Of a stretch of 64,000 nt of DNA, positions 1-11,104 are shown in pieces (the stretch's first letter is position 1; each line of letters begins with the position of its first letter). The notes beneath the pieces were generated by a model. That model was not told the DNA's origin. It ran no database searches and saw nothing but the letters and a program-made list of their open reading frames with translations. The stretch is from contig JAPEHQ010000013.1 in assembly GCA_027405735.1 (NCBI GenBank), positions 1,240,001 to 1,304,000 on the forward strand, given 5' to 3'. The stretch comes from Mucor racemosus (Eukaryota > Mucoromycota > Mucoromycetes > Mucorales > Mucoraceae). The translations under genes were made by a program, and so were the position numbers.

Positions 1-567
1 TTGATTATAAATTTTACGCTGAAAATAGGGTTATTTGTAAAGTTTTCGGCATATATTGAGATAAAAGCCATGTTTGAAAGGTCATCTAACAATCCAGACG
101 CTACACTGCAGCCATGGCAACATATGGTATTTTAGATAATTCAGTGATTTTTTTATTTTATTAAATGCGTATTATTTTAGGTTAGTGGAGGAATGGCTAA
201 TGTGCTTGTGGGTGTATTGAACTCTCCACCAGATGTCGTTAAAACAAGGTAAATAATACATAAAATAGAAATTCTGGTTCCTTTTTTTTTCTTTTACTGA
301 TTATTGAGTATAGAATGCAAGATGCAGGAAGATCTTATACCAGCACATGGGATTGTTTAAAATCAATGTTAAGACACGAAGGGCCAACTTCATTCTTTAG
401 AGGTTCTTGGCTTCGTATTATCCGTATTGCACCAGGTATGCTATGGTCAAAATCTGACAATACACATTTACTCATTTATTTTTTTTTAAAAAAAAGGTGG
501 AGCTATTCAATTTGCATGCTATGAGCAAATTTTGAGTTGGTTAAACAACAGGAAAAAAATCGAATAG
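1..567 (+). CDS. Mitochondrial carrier family protein, C-terminal part (gene runs off the left edge)
   Basis: This is the last part of a solute carrier of the mitochondrial inner membrane (SLC25 family). Exons read as about 29-126 (or open from 1), 181-248, 314-435 and 497-567, with GT-AG introns of 48-65 bp. The second exon carries the carrier signature PDVVKTR (PxDxxK/R form), which ends the first helix of the third repeat. The following exon has the EGPTSFFRG stretch and a RIIRIAPG turn. The last exon supplies the final helix (GAIQFACYEQILSWL) and the stop at 565-567. The substrate cannot be told from this fragment; the proline-rich signature region and RIAPG turn resemble organic-acid carriers, but that is only a guess. 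An acceptor AG at 27-28 is plausible, so bases 1-28 may be intron. Confidence 0.85.
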
Positions 568-1910
568 GTGCCCATATATCATAGATTTCAAATCATAAAA
601 AGAACCCTGCAATTGTGTATATTTGTTGTATCATGAAAATCCTTTATTGAATGAGATGTATACCTTTTTATAGTATCTTTAACCATCTCGAAATAAATTT
701 TTCATTATTTTCTTGACATCCATGTAAGTTTTTGCTTATCATTTATGTTAAATCTCAAATGGAATTGAAATGGTATAAATACTTTTAGAATCCAGGACCT
801 GATGGCTCCTGGCTTCCTTTTTTAACTTGATAATAAAGACCCTACGTTCTCCGTGATATAATTACTTGTAGTCTTTATTTTATTTGTATTGGAAATAATC
901 GTTATCTACATATCACTCTCAATCCACTTACACATTAAAGGCCCAGCAAATATTGCATATTCAAATGGAATTTCAACCAAATAAAATTGGGATGGTTTAA
1001 CCTACCGCAGGTTTTGAAGGAAATAAACTCTTTACCTACTCAAATACCTATTCTTTCATACACTAAACTTACAGCAATATACTGTCACTATGGCTATTGA
1101 AGAAGAATTTAAAGACGGTACACGTTGTAAAGAAAACACAAGATACTAAATACACAGCATGAGTACTTGTAAACGTTCTTAAATTTAGAAATAGCTTCAT
1201 AGTTACTTGGCCAAGAAGAAGAGAAACTGAGCTGGAATAAGTTTATCATTGATATGAAAGATAAAATAATATTATTATAAAAATTATGTAAAATAAAAAA
1301 AGTACAGAGTATCTATTTTATTATAATATTTCTTCAAGATGAATAACAAAAAGTCTCTCTTTGCTTCAAAGCATTAAGCTTCTAATAACAGGAGTAACCA
1401 CGACAAAGTGGAGACTATATACTCCCAAGCTCCAGACCTTAAAATGCCTCCTGTCGAACTACATCTGACGTACGAAGAACCAGTAAAGTAAAACGCAGCA
1501 GCCAAATTTCATCCAACCATCACTCGATCATGCTACCACTGGAGTACCAAAAGCAATATCCAATACTCACATGAGAGGAGAGAGGCATCCCCCAGAACCC
1601 AAACTTATTCCCATCATACTACCACTGAAGTACCAAGGCAACATTCAAGAAAAAAAATCATTACCACATTTAATGGCAGCCACTATTTTCCAAAAATAAA
1701 TTAGGCACGCCTTGTGTCGAGTAGAGAAAATATATGCATCCATTAGAGAAATAGCCAATGATTGCCTGTCAAAAGCAAGGTTTTCTTGGTAATGGTATGC
1801 GGTGATTTATAATTAAATGACGTCGGTAAAAGTAACATTAAAAGCATTTGGCTTCGAGTTGAGAATGCCAAGGATATACATTATCTTCTTCTTTTTAATA
1901 GAAATATATA
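568..1910. other. Intergenic stretch with a possible LTR relic and decayed ORF
   Basis: No intact gene is seen. At 770-900 there is a TATA-like tataaatac followed about 50 bp later by AATAAAG and CCTACGTTCTCC, a module repeated near 27.1, 36.8 and 54.9 kb. At about 1386-1700 (+) a frame stays open apart from one in-frame TAA until a TAG, and reads like protein. The last ~50 bp before 1911 form a pyrimidine-rich leader of the next gene. Confidence 0.5.
1386..1697 (+). pseudogene. Possible decayed coding fragment, unknown origin
   Basis: The + frame starting at AAT 1386 reads about 34 codons to a TAA and continues in the same frame for about 65 more codons, rich in Ser/Thr/His/Arg, to a TAG. 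The composition (few Lys/Asn/Ile-only runs, many polar codons) is unlike the random AT-rich DNA around it. It sits downstream of an LTR-like module, so a retroelement remnant is possible. I do not recognise a domain. Confidence 0.25.
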
Positions 1911-4101
1911 ATGAGTTTTCACGTTAATTTTACTACTCACGGGCCAGAGTTAAATGCGGCCTATCAAGCTGTTATCAGCGAAAAAGATGACACCAACTGG
2001 TTGATATATGCTTATGATAAAGGAACTTATGACCTTCGAGTTCAAGAAACTGGTGGTATGTAAAATGTAACTTGAGATTGTAAAAAATGTGCTAACTTCC
2101 CGACTATTTCTTCTTGTAGATGGTGGACTTGAAGAGTTAAATGATGAATTCTCGGACGGAAAAGTTCAATTTGCTTATGCAAAGGTGATTGACCCAAATA
2201 CTGAGCTTCCTAAATATGTGTTTATTGGATGGGTAGGTTGAATTTATTAAATTATGCAGAGTTTTACTGAAATAGTGTATTGTTTAGTGTGGTAGTGGTG
2301 TCCCAGAATTAAGAAAAGCTTTCTTCAACTCTCAGCTTAGTGATGTTTCCAAGTTTTTCAAGGTATGGGAAAAGAAAATTATATCCAAATTTAGGCCTTT
2401 TAATAACATTTATGCTGGATATCATTTAGAGTTTCCATGTTCAAATTAATGCTCGCGATGAGGTAAGGAATAAACAAGATGAACAGCTGTAATGTATGCT
2501 AATTTGTCAATTTCTAGGCTGATGTAGAGCCGGAACTCATCATGAAACGTGTCGCCGAATCTTCTGGTGCTAATTACAGTGTTCATAAAGAAAGCGCCAA
2601 ACCTCAAGCTCGAGTAACACCTGTTGTAAGTGAAATGCGATACTATTCTGCATCATGCATATTTACCTGTATTTTGCTTTATGTATAGGGTTCTGTATAT
2701 AAAAAGACCGAAATTCCCAACATTGCTGCTATGCAACGTGAATCTATGACCAAGGAAAATGCACCCAAACCAGTAGGCACCAATTATACACCCGTTCAAA
2801 CAACACCAAGAAAGATGGAACAACGTTGGAATACGGCTCAAAACCAAGATTCCGGTGCTAATGCTGTTCGTGCAGAACGTGAAAAGTTTGAACAGGAAGT
2901 TCGCGAGCGCGAAATCCAAAGATCTAGACAAGTACAGCCACAACAACAACAACAACAACAAGAAGAAGAAGAGGATGATAGTGCCAGATTACAAGCTGAA
3001 GCTGAGGCTGCCGCTAAGCGTGAGCAAGAGGATGCGAATAGAAGAAGAAGAGAACAAGAGGCCGAAGAAAGACGTATTCGTGATCAAGAAAGCGAAATGA
3101 TCCGTCAAAGAGAAGAGGAGGATTATCAACGTCAACTGGCTGAACAACAACAACGCCAAGAAGAGGAAGAATATCATCGCCATCAAGCTGAACAAGAAGA
3201 AAATGATAGACGTCAACAATTACAACAACAACAAGAGGAAGAAGAAAGACGTAGACAGGATCACGAAGACCAAGAGAGACAACGTCGCAATGCTGAAAAG
3301 GAAGAAAATGAGCGTCGTGAGGCTGCTGAACGTCAACGTCAACAACAACAACAACAAGAGGCCGAACATCAGCGTCAACAACAAGAACAAGCTCAAAGAC
3401 AAGAAGAGGAAGAACGCCAAAGACAAGAAGAAGAAGCTCTTCAATCCCAATTGAACAAGGTAATATACTGAAATAAAAAAGAAAAGGAAATGTAATTAAC
3501 ATGTAAATAGACTGCTGATCGTGCTGTTCATGCATCTCAAGCTGCCGGAGCTGCTGCTGCTGCTCCTTCTGGGCAACATCAAGGTGTTTCTGCTGTCGTT
3601 TTATTTGAATATGATGCTAGTAAGTTTTGATATAACATTGCATGAATTTATCTGAAAGTTAATATTTTCAATCAAGGCGAGACAAATGAAATGTCACTTT
3701 TGGAAGGAGAGGTTATTACCCAAATTGATCAAGTGGATGAAGGATGGTGGTTTGGTGTAAGTGAAGATGGAAAGAAGCAAGGTCTTTTCCCTGCCAATTA
3801 TGTTCAAATTTTGGAAGAAGAACAACAGGCTGCACCTGCTGCACCTGCTGCCGCTGTTGCTGATATTCCTGCTCCACCACCAGTTCCTGTTCATCCTGAA
3901 GAACCCAAACAACAAAGCCAAGGAAATGTTGCTGTTGCTCTTTATGATTATGCAGCCGAAGAGGATAATGAAATTTCTTTTGTCGAAGGTGATACCATTA
4001 CTCAAATTGAATTTGTTAGTGATGATTGGTGGCAAGGTTTAGCTGCTAACGGTAAAACTGTTGGCTTATTCCCTGCTAATTATGTTGAATTGAAGCAGTA
4101 A
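1911..4101 (+). CDS. ABP1: Abp1/drebrin-like actin-binding protein (ADF-H domain plus two SH3 domains)
   Basis: This cortical actin-patch adaptor binds F-actin and recruits endocytic partners through SH3 domains. Eight exons: 1911-2055, 2120-2232, 2288-2362, 2430-2462, 2518-2625, 2689-3459, 3511-3619, 3677-4101; all junctions are GT-AG and in phase, giving about 592 residues. Residues 1-135 form an ADF-homology domain (for example NWLIYAYDKGTYDL, YVFIGWCGSGVPE). A central region of about 200 residues, rich in Glu, Gln and Arg, should be coiled coil or a long single helix. Two SH3 domains follow at about 443-500 and 536-592, each with the ALYDY-like start, a WW pair and the PANYV end. Proline/alanine-rich linker lies between them. 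Yeast Abp1 has the same ADF-H-to-SH3 order but one SH3; two SH3 copies are the main difference. The start is the first ATG after a CT-rich leader. Confidence 0.93.
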
Positions 4102-4836
4102 ATATTCCTTTCATCAACATTACCATTAATTGATTAAAAATATTTCATGTATTACTTGTTTTCTTATAAAAAAAATTGCATTAATTGAATTGTTTTCCAT
4201 GGTACTGTAATTTCAAGCGAATAATTGCATAAAATAATTGCTTCAAATATTCATGTACATTGCACAACTATCCTATTGTCTTTAATATCGCTGATAAGCT
4301 TTTTTTTTTTTTTGCGAAATAATCAGCCTGTGTCATAATTGATGAGGCGAGATTCAACATGCACATAAAGCGTAATTTTGGGAGATACAAGCGCTCCTTC
4401 CCAACAGAGGCATTTGTTGTATTCTGCATAAATATATGCATTTTTCTCTCCACCTTCACGCGATTACTTCCGTCAATAGAAACTTTATTGTTTTGAAGCC
4501 AAGAGACACGCTATCCTTGAATCACAGTGTGCAATATACTTGTGGCAAATTTGGTGTACGCTCTAAAGTTTTGGAGTTTGCTATTGAATTTTTTTACTAT
4601 CAACACAAGTAGTCGACTTTGATTTTATACTGTATTTGTATTATAGATAGAAATAGAATTAGGTATCTATTTTGTAATGTTTGCATTGATGGTTAAAAAA
4701 GCACTCCTTTATTTAGGTACTTGAAAAGCAAGTAAAAATTCTTTCAGCAAAGAAAATAAGCTAATGAATTGTAACTTATGTATTCTATATTATAATAATT
4801 GGGAAATTAAAGGATCTAAAAGTGTAGCTTCAACTA
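4102..4836. other. Intergenic, convergent 3' ends
   Basis: Space between the convergent abp1 and ABC transporter genes. It holds AT-rich 3' flanks; I see no gene, repeat pair or RNA. Confidence 0.6.
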
Positions 4837-7800
4837 TTAATAACCTTTAAACTTGGCTTCTGCGATGCTCAAAAGCTCAGAGTACTCTCCACTTCTTTCA
4901 CACATTTGTTGGAAAATGCTACCATCTCTTGTCATGAGTTCATAAGGAGTGTCAAATTCTTTCACTTGACCTTGATCTAAAACCAATATGCGATCGTAAT
5001 CAGCAACAGTACGGATACGATGGGCAATGCAGAGTAAAGTTGAATCAGTAAATTCTCTTCTAATTGTTTCTTGAATTTGATGATCTGTATCGAAATCAAC
5101 AGAAGAGGTAGCTTCGTCTAAAACAATTAATGATGTCTTTTTAACGAGTGCTCTGGCTAACGCAATGAGTTGCCGTTGACCTTGAGACCAATTACTTCCA
5201 GAGCTAGTAACTGGAGAATCTAATGTGATAATGTTTTCTATATTTACAGATGATGAAGAGGATGATGGGTTAGTGGATTGAGTTTGGTTTTCTTGTTGTT
5301 GTTGACCATCAATGAGATGTGATCTTTTGAGGGCAGCCCAGAGAATGGCATCATCATATTGACCAAATGGATCCAAGTTACTTCGCAATGTGCCTGAAAA
5401 TAGCACAGGGTCTTGAGGAATAATGGTCAATCGAGATCTTAAATCATCCAAACCAATTGAGTGAATGTCAATGCCATCAATAAATATTTGACCAGATGTT
5501 GGTTCCATGAATCGGAATAAAGACATGGCCAATGTTGATTTTCCAGAGCCTGTTCTGCCAACAATACCAATCTTCTCTCGAGGTCTAGTTTCGAAAGAAA
5601 CATCACAAAGTACAGCAGGTGTATCCGGAGCATACTTCATTACGAGATTCTTTACTTGAACAGTACCTAATTCAGGCCATGAGATTCTAGGTGAAGTCTC
5701 TGGAATATGAGCAGGAGGCTCTTCTTCGATATCGAGATACTCGTGTATACGTTCAATAGCATTCATATTCATTTCATTAATAGCGTACATACGAACAACC
5801 CAAAGCACATGATGAGTAAATGTCAAAGCATAACTGAGAGAAAGACCGGCTAAACCAGGGTTGATCCAATTTCTTGAATTTACAAGAACAGTACCTGTAC
5901 AGAAACTAACAAATGCACCCAAAACATCTACACGGCAATGAAGCCATCTATTGGTGGCCCACATCCATAAAAATGGTCTATTATTAGCATCAATACGCTT
6001 GTAATTCTCTTCAGTAAATCGATGTTGACAACCAAATGCTCTAATGGTAGCGACACCCAATACTGTTTCATTGAATTGTACATAGATTGGACTGCGAGAC
6101 ACAGAATTGAGGCGCTTCATGTCTCTAGATGTCTTTAAATAATAAGCTCCCACAGATCTAAACATGAGAGCAACAAAGAAACCAGGCACAATGAATGCAG
6201 GAGTAATGACAGATACCAAAATAATTACATATATAGTTGCTATAATTGAATACAAAAGGTAAGAAAGCGATGGCGCAAGTGCTTGATCTACTGTTTCCAA
6301 ATCAGAAGAAAATCTGTTTACAATACGACCCAAAGGGGTTACGTCAAAGAAACGAACTTTTGCACGTAGAATGCAATCAAGCAATTCAGAGTGAATTTTA
6401 CGAGAAGCTTTGAGGGATCCGAGAAATAAGACAAGAGATCTCATTGTAGTAAGCCCAAGCGATAACATACCAATCAAAAAGTATACACCAAGGTAATAAC
6501 CTACGTCTACTGCACTACCATCTTTAATTTCTTGAGCAAAGGTTTTGACAGATTGAGGTACCAAATAATGAAGCTTGTTAACTAATTCTAATTGACCAAC
6601 GTTACCAGCATGTCCCATGTAAGAAAATGATGTGAAAATGGCAGTGTTGTTATTGTAAGCAGTTGCTAATTGAGATGTATTATCAGAAATACTATCATAA
6701 GCAGCAGACCAGACCTTGATCCAATAATCTTGGCCCAGAATTGATGCTTGAGCAAAGCAAAATAATAATAAAACAGAAGCCCAGAAAAAGAACCCACCAG
6801 AAGCATAATAATAAGTACCATAAACAGCCCATTTAACACTGCCTTCTGCACGAGTTTCTTCTTTAACTAACTTTCCAGCACCATCAGCAACAATTGCATC
6901 ATTTTGCGAGTTAATCTTTTTAGGAACTGTTGGAATAGGCCCATTAGTAGCAGCCTCTTCATTAGCATCTACTTGTTCCATGTAGCCTTCTTGTGAAAAT
7001 TCATTACCCAAGGCGCCCGATTTAATAACATCTAATGGTTTACCAGCTGCAGCAACAGACCCAGATTCTTCGAGAGCAACTACATAACCAGCACCACGAA
7101 TACAAAGACCAACATGATGTGTAACTAAAATAACGGTACGATGGCGCATGTATTCGCCCATCAAACAATGTTGATATAAATGTTTTGCAGTATGGGCATC
7201 GACAGCACTGAGACAATCATCTAAAATAACAATATCTGCTTGAGAATAAACAGCTCTTGCAATAGCAACTCTAAAGATCATATTTATAAGTATTAGCCAT
7301 TTCACTACATTATCATTAACAATGATTACCTTTGTTTTTGTCCACCGCTCAAAGTGATGCCCTTTTCACCGACCTCTGTCGAATCACCAAATTCAAGGAT
7401 CTCGAGATCTCTAGTTAAAGCTGTCATGTATAAGATATTTTCATACCTTTCCTTGTCATAAGGAAGGCCAAACAAGATATTTTCTCGAATACTACAATTT
7501 TGAAGCCATGCAGTTTGTGCCACATAAGCAATACCGGATACAGCACCACCGCCACCATAAGGCTCAAAAGCAGATTTGAATTCTTTTCTTGGTAAGATGG
7601 CAGCACCAGATAAACAGTATGTTTCCCCCAATAAACTTAATAGCAAGGTGGTTTTACCAGAACCAGTAGGGCCACATACAATAGACATTTGATTCAAGGG
7701 AAATGATATGTTGAGATTCTTGATTTGAGGAACAGATGCTTCATCGTTCTTTGGTGAGTTCCAACTAAAGCTAGCATTATTAATAAACCCAATGTGTGTA

Positions 7801-9963
7801 CTCGATGTAGTATTAGGAGCAGGTAACTTGACTTCTTCTTCTTTCAAAAATGTTTCAATGCGACTCAAAGATACATTAGCTTGCAAAATAAAGGATGTAA
7901 TAACAGGAAGCTCATCTAATGTAGTTTTAAAATTGTTGAATAAGGCGAGAGCAGTAAATGCAGTTGATGCGGTCAAGATAAAGACACGGGTATAAGCATA
8001 AAAGACAGCGACCATAATCAAGACAGGGATAATAAACCAAACGTTACCTATCCACATGAAGCTCATTAATCGAGCACGAATTACTTTCAGTTCAGCATCT
8101 CTGGCTTCCATGACGCGAGCACGAAATTGCTTTTCCCAAGCAAAGAATTTAACAATACGAATAGCAGAAAGCAGTTCATTCATCAAACCAATACGTTTAT
8201 CAGTACATTTCATTGCAGCATGTTGCAATTTTTGAAAGTGTCTGCTTAGTACAAATGTCACAGGTTGCGAAATACAAATAATTAAGATTCCCCAAAAAGA
8301 AGCATTACCTAACAATTTGTATAAACTCCAAATACAAATTGTGATTTGAATTGGGAAACAATAAATATAGAAAATATATGCAATCAAATCGCCTAATTTT
8401 TGCGCATCAACAGAGAGTAAATTATTAACATTCACTTTTGGTTTTTCCAGGGCAACATTATCAGTGTTATTACTACTGCTTCCTTCTTCATCTCTGCGTC
8501 TCAAAGATTTACTATAAACTTCACCGATAACAACGGATTGGATTTGAATACCAAGAGATCTACCAATGTAAAGAGCTTGTTGATAGCATAAAGATTGGCC
8601 ACAAGATGTCAAAAACAAACATAAAACATAAATAAATGCAGATGACACTGTTTCACCTTGTTCACCATTGTCATTGTTGCCATGTTCAATAAACTTGATA
8701 ATCTTATTAAGGAATAAAGGAGGACCAAACATGAGGATAGACCATCCAACACAGTAAAAAAATTGAATAGTTAATGCCTTTTTGAAGGTGGACAATAATT
8801 TTAATGTCATTGTAGCTCTCTTTTGTAATCGATAAAGCATCAATGTATTTTTGGCTCTTTTCTCGGGTATCAATTCCAATAAATCATCGTCATTTAATGT
8901 ATGATGATTGCCTTTTTCCAGCATGGGATTAACCCAAGAAAACATGAACTGTGAATAAAATGAAGCCCAATTTTCTCCAGACATGACACGACCCTATATA
9001 CTCTATAATGAGCATCGATACTCAAGTATACACAAATAAAAAGACTTACTGTATCTGCAATGATAGGTTTAGATGGCGCATATCGACTTTCATTTGAAAC
9101 AACCACCAAAAGTAAAAATGTGATTATTCCATACATCATTTCATGTTCGTATCGATGACTAATTTCCAAGATATCGTGTACCTGAAAATATGCTGTAATA
9201 TTGATCAATTGAACGATAAAATCCGCAATATAAAGATGATTTAAATGCTTGCAAACAGTATCAGACAATGATTTTCCACTGACGGTGAATGATAAACAAA
9301 TATTGAGTAATGCTAACACAACTGCATATATCTATACATAATACATCAATTACGGCTTTCGTAGGAGAAATAAATCAAAATGATACATACCCAAAAAGCA
9401 ATACGAGCATAATACATATGGATCAAATCAGATAATCTTCCTTCTACAATAATGTCAATATTTGATTCATCCAATGATTGTGCCATATAAACCAATAATC
9501 CTAATTGTATGCCTGACATGAATAGTCTTGTCCAGTTGTATGCTAACCATGGTTCACTCATAGATAATTCAGTGGGTATAATTGTATTCGAAGAGCTAAC
9601 ATCATCATTGTCCTCATCATTGCTGGACGTTGATGTTTCTGTAGCGCCATAAAATGCTGTTTTTTGATTAATGGGTTTATATAATGTTGTATTCTCCTTT
9701 CTACAGTAGTTGATGACCTTGAAAAATAAAGTTGTGCAAGAAATTATGACCAGCGTAATTAAAATAGTTGTATTGAGATATCTGAATAAATAACTATTTA
9801 GTAAATAGCCCGAATCCCATTTTTCAAGATGCCATTTACCTTTCTCTAAAACACGGTGTCAAAAAATGGCCTTCAAGCCAAGGCCCCTATCATAAACAAT
9901 CAATCTCCCTATTAAAACAAATATCTATTTTATACAAATTACCCAAAAATTGCAATCCTCCAT
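4837..9963 (-). CDS. ABCC-family (MRP/Ycf1/Bpt1-like) full-length ABC transporter with TMD0
   Basis: An ATP-driven exporter of the MRP type, expected in the vacuolar or plasma membrane and moving conjugates or organic anions. Six exons on the minus strand: 9963-9943, 9886-9840, 9781-9391, 9331-9050, 8993-7330, 7270-4837, about 1612 residues. The small first exons restore the N-terminus typical of ABCC proteins with TMD0 (WGPW then LTPCFRE). TMD0 follows, then TMD1. NBD1 has Walker A GPTGSGKT (about residue 689), signature LSGGQ (about 799) and Walker B ILDD (about 818), with Asp in place of the catalytic Glu, normal for MRP NBD1. TMD2 comes next. NBD2 has GRTGSGKS (about 1375), Q-loop QDPVLFSG, signature SQGQRQ and VLDEATSSVD with the catalytic Glu. 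A Gln/Ser-rich insert lies before the NBD2 signature. NBD1 is split by a 59-bp intron right after LSGGQKQ. The 21-bp first exon is the least certain part. Confidence 0.9.
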
Positions 9964-11104
9964 TAAAGTTTTAAACTAGAAGAAAGGAACAAGATTACTT
10001 ATATAATTAATGCACTAAAGATTTTATAGATAAAAAGAAAGGGAGTACAAATTGCCTCATTTATATCAATTTCCTTCAATTTTTCGCCGGATCTATGGAG
10101 ACATATCAGAAAACGGGTAATTTGTTCCAAATCTAGTTTTAGCGTTGCTTGAAAATCGGGTCAATGTTTTCTCCTAAATCATCTTGATAGATTTATTGAT
10201 CTCGACCTCAGTTATCCACTAGTCAACATTTGTGCGCAGTATCAGCTGTTACAGCAGCAAATCAATCAAGCAAGGAGACCATAAACCTGGGGAAAAGTTT
10301 ATTTATATTCACAAATGAGGGGTAATTTTTATATTTTGCCTCTGTACATACATATTATAGAATGGAGATGCGATTCGTCTAATGCTGGTCCAAGGAAGTA
10401 TATAGCAAAAAATTAAGCAATTCGTAGATATTAAACAAGCTTCAATGTTGGTAACTTTTTCCTTAATTTTGCTATGTCTACATTGAATATGACGCTGCTG
10501 ACATATTTGCATACAAGACACTGAATCTCAAATTAAAGGGGTAAATAATTTTCTTTTTGCTCCTTTGAATAACTGTTCAATTAAAGAGCAATTAATCTTT
10601 AAAGCATGGTATTCTCTAATATACAAATATTATTGAAAGATATAAGTTTAATCAGTCAATTACAAGACTTTAATCTTGATATCCTAAGCAATGCCCTTTG
10701 CGTTACAATAAGCACAACAAATCCAAACAAACGTTCCAAATTTTAAACAAGTCTCATATACGCTCCTAAAAAAACACACACATTTCTTAAGCTAAAGTTG
10801 ATGTACAGCATTCACCTAAAAAAATTACAACATATATAGCAACCTCTACTGAAACCATTGAAATCCGTATATCTCACAAAAAAGTCGAAAATAGGTAAAA
10901 ATTGTACTGTTTCAGTTCGAGAATAGGACCGACTTAAAATCCCTGCCCAACTTTTCTTTTCAATACATAACAGCAAAACCATAATATGTGTACATGTATT
11001 TGAGATGTTCAAGTTTAATCCAAAGTTACGTTTCCTGGAATAACCATTCGCTATTAAAGGGATTAAATTCTTTTCGTGCTAATGTTTCAGATTACTACTG
11101 CTTA
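9964..11104. other. Intergenic upstream of the ABC transporter
   Basis: AT-rich DNA with a short pyrimidine-rich leader just before the ABC gene start (coding strand). No gene or repeat pair recognised up to about 11.1 kb. Confidence 0.5.

Noticed and set aside
2653..3535. Long open frames on the minus strand and other + frames over abp1
   Set aside because: They are shadows of the CAA/GAA-rich coiled-coil exon; the + frame with ADF-H and SH3 domains explains the region.
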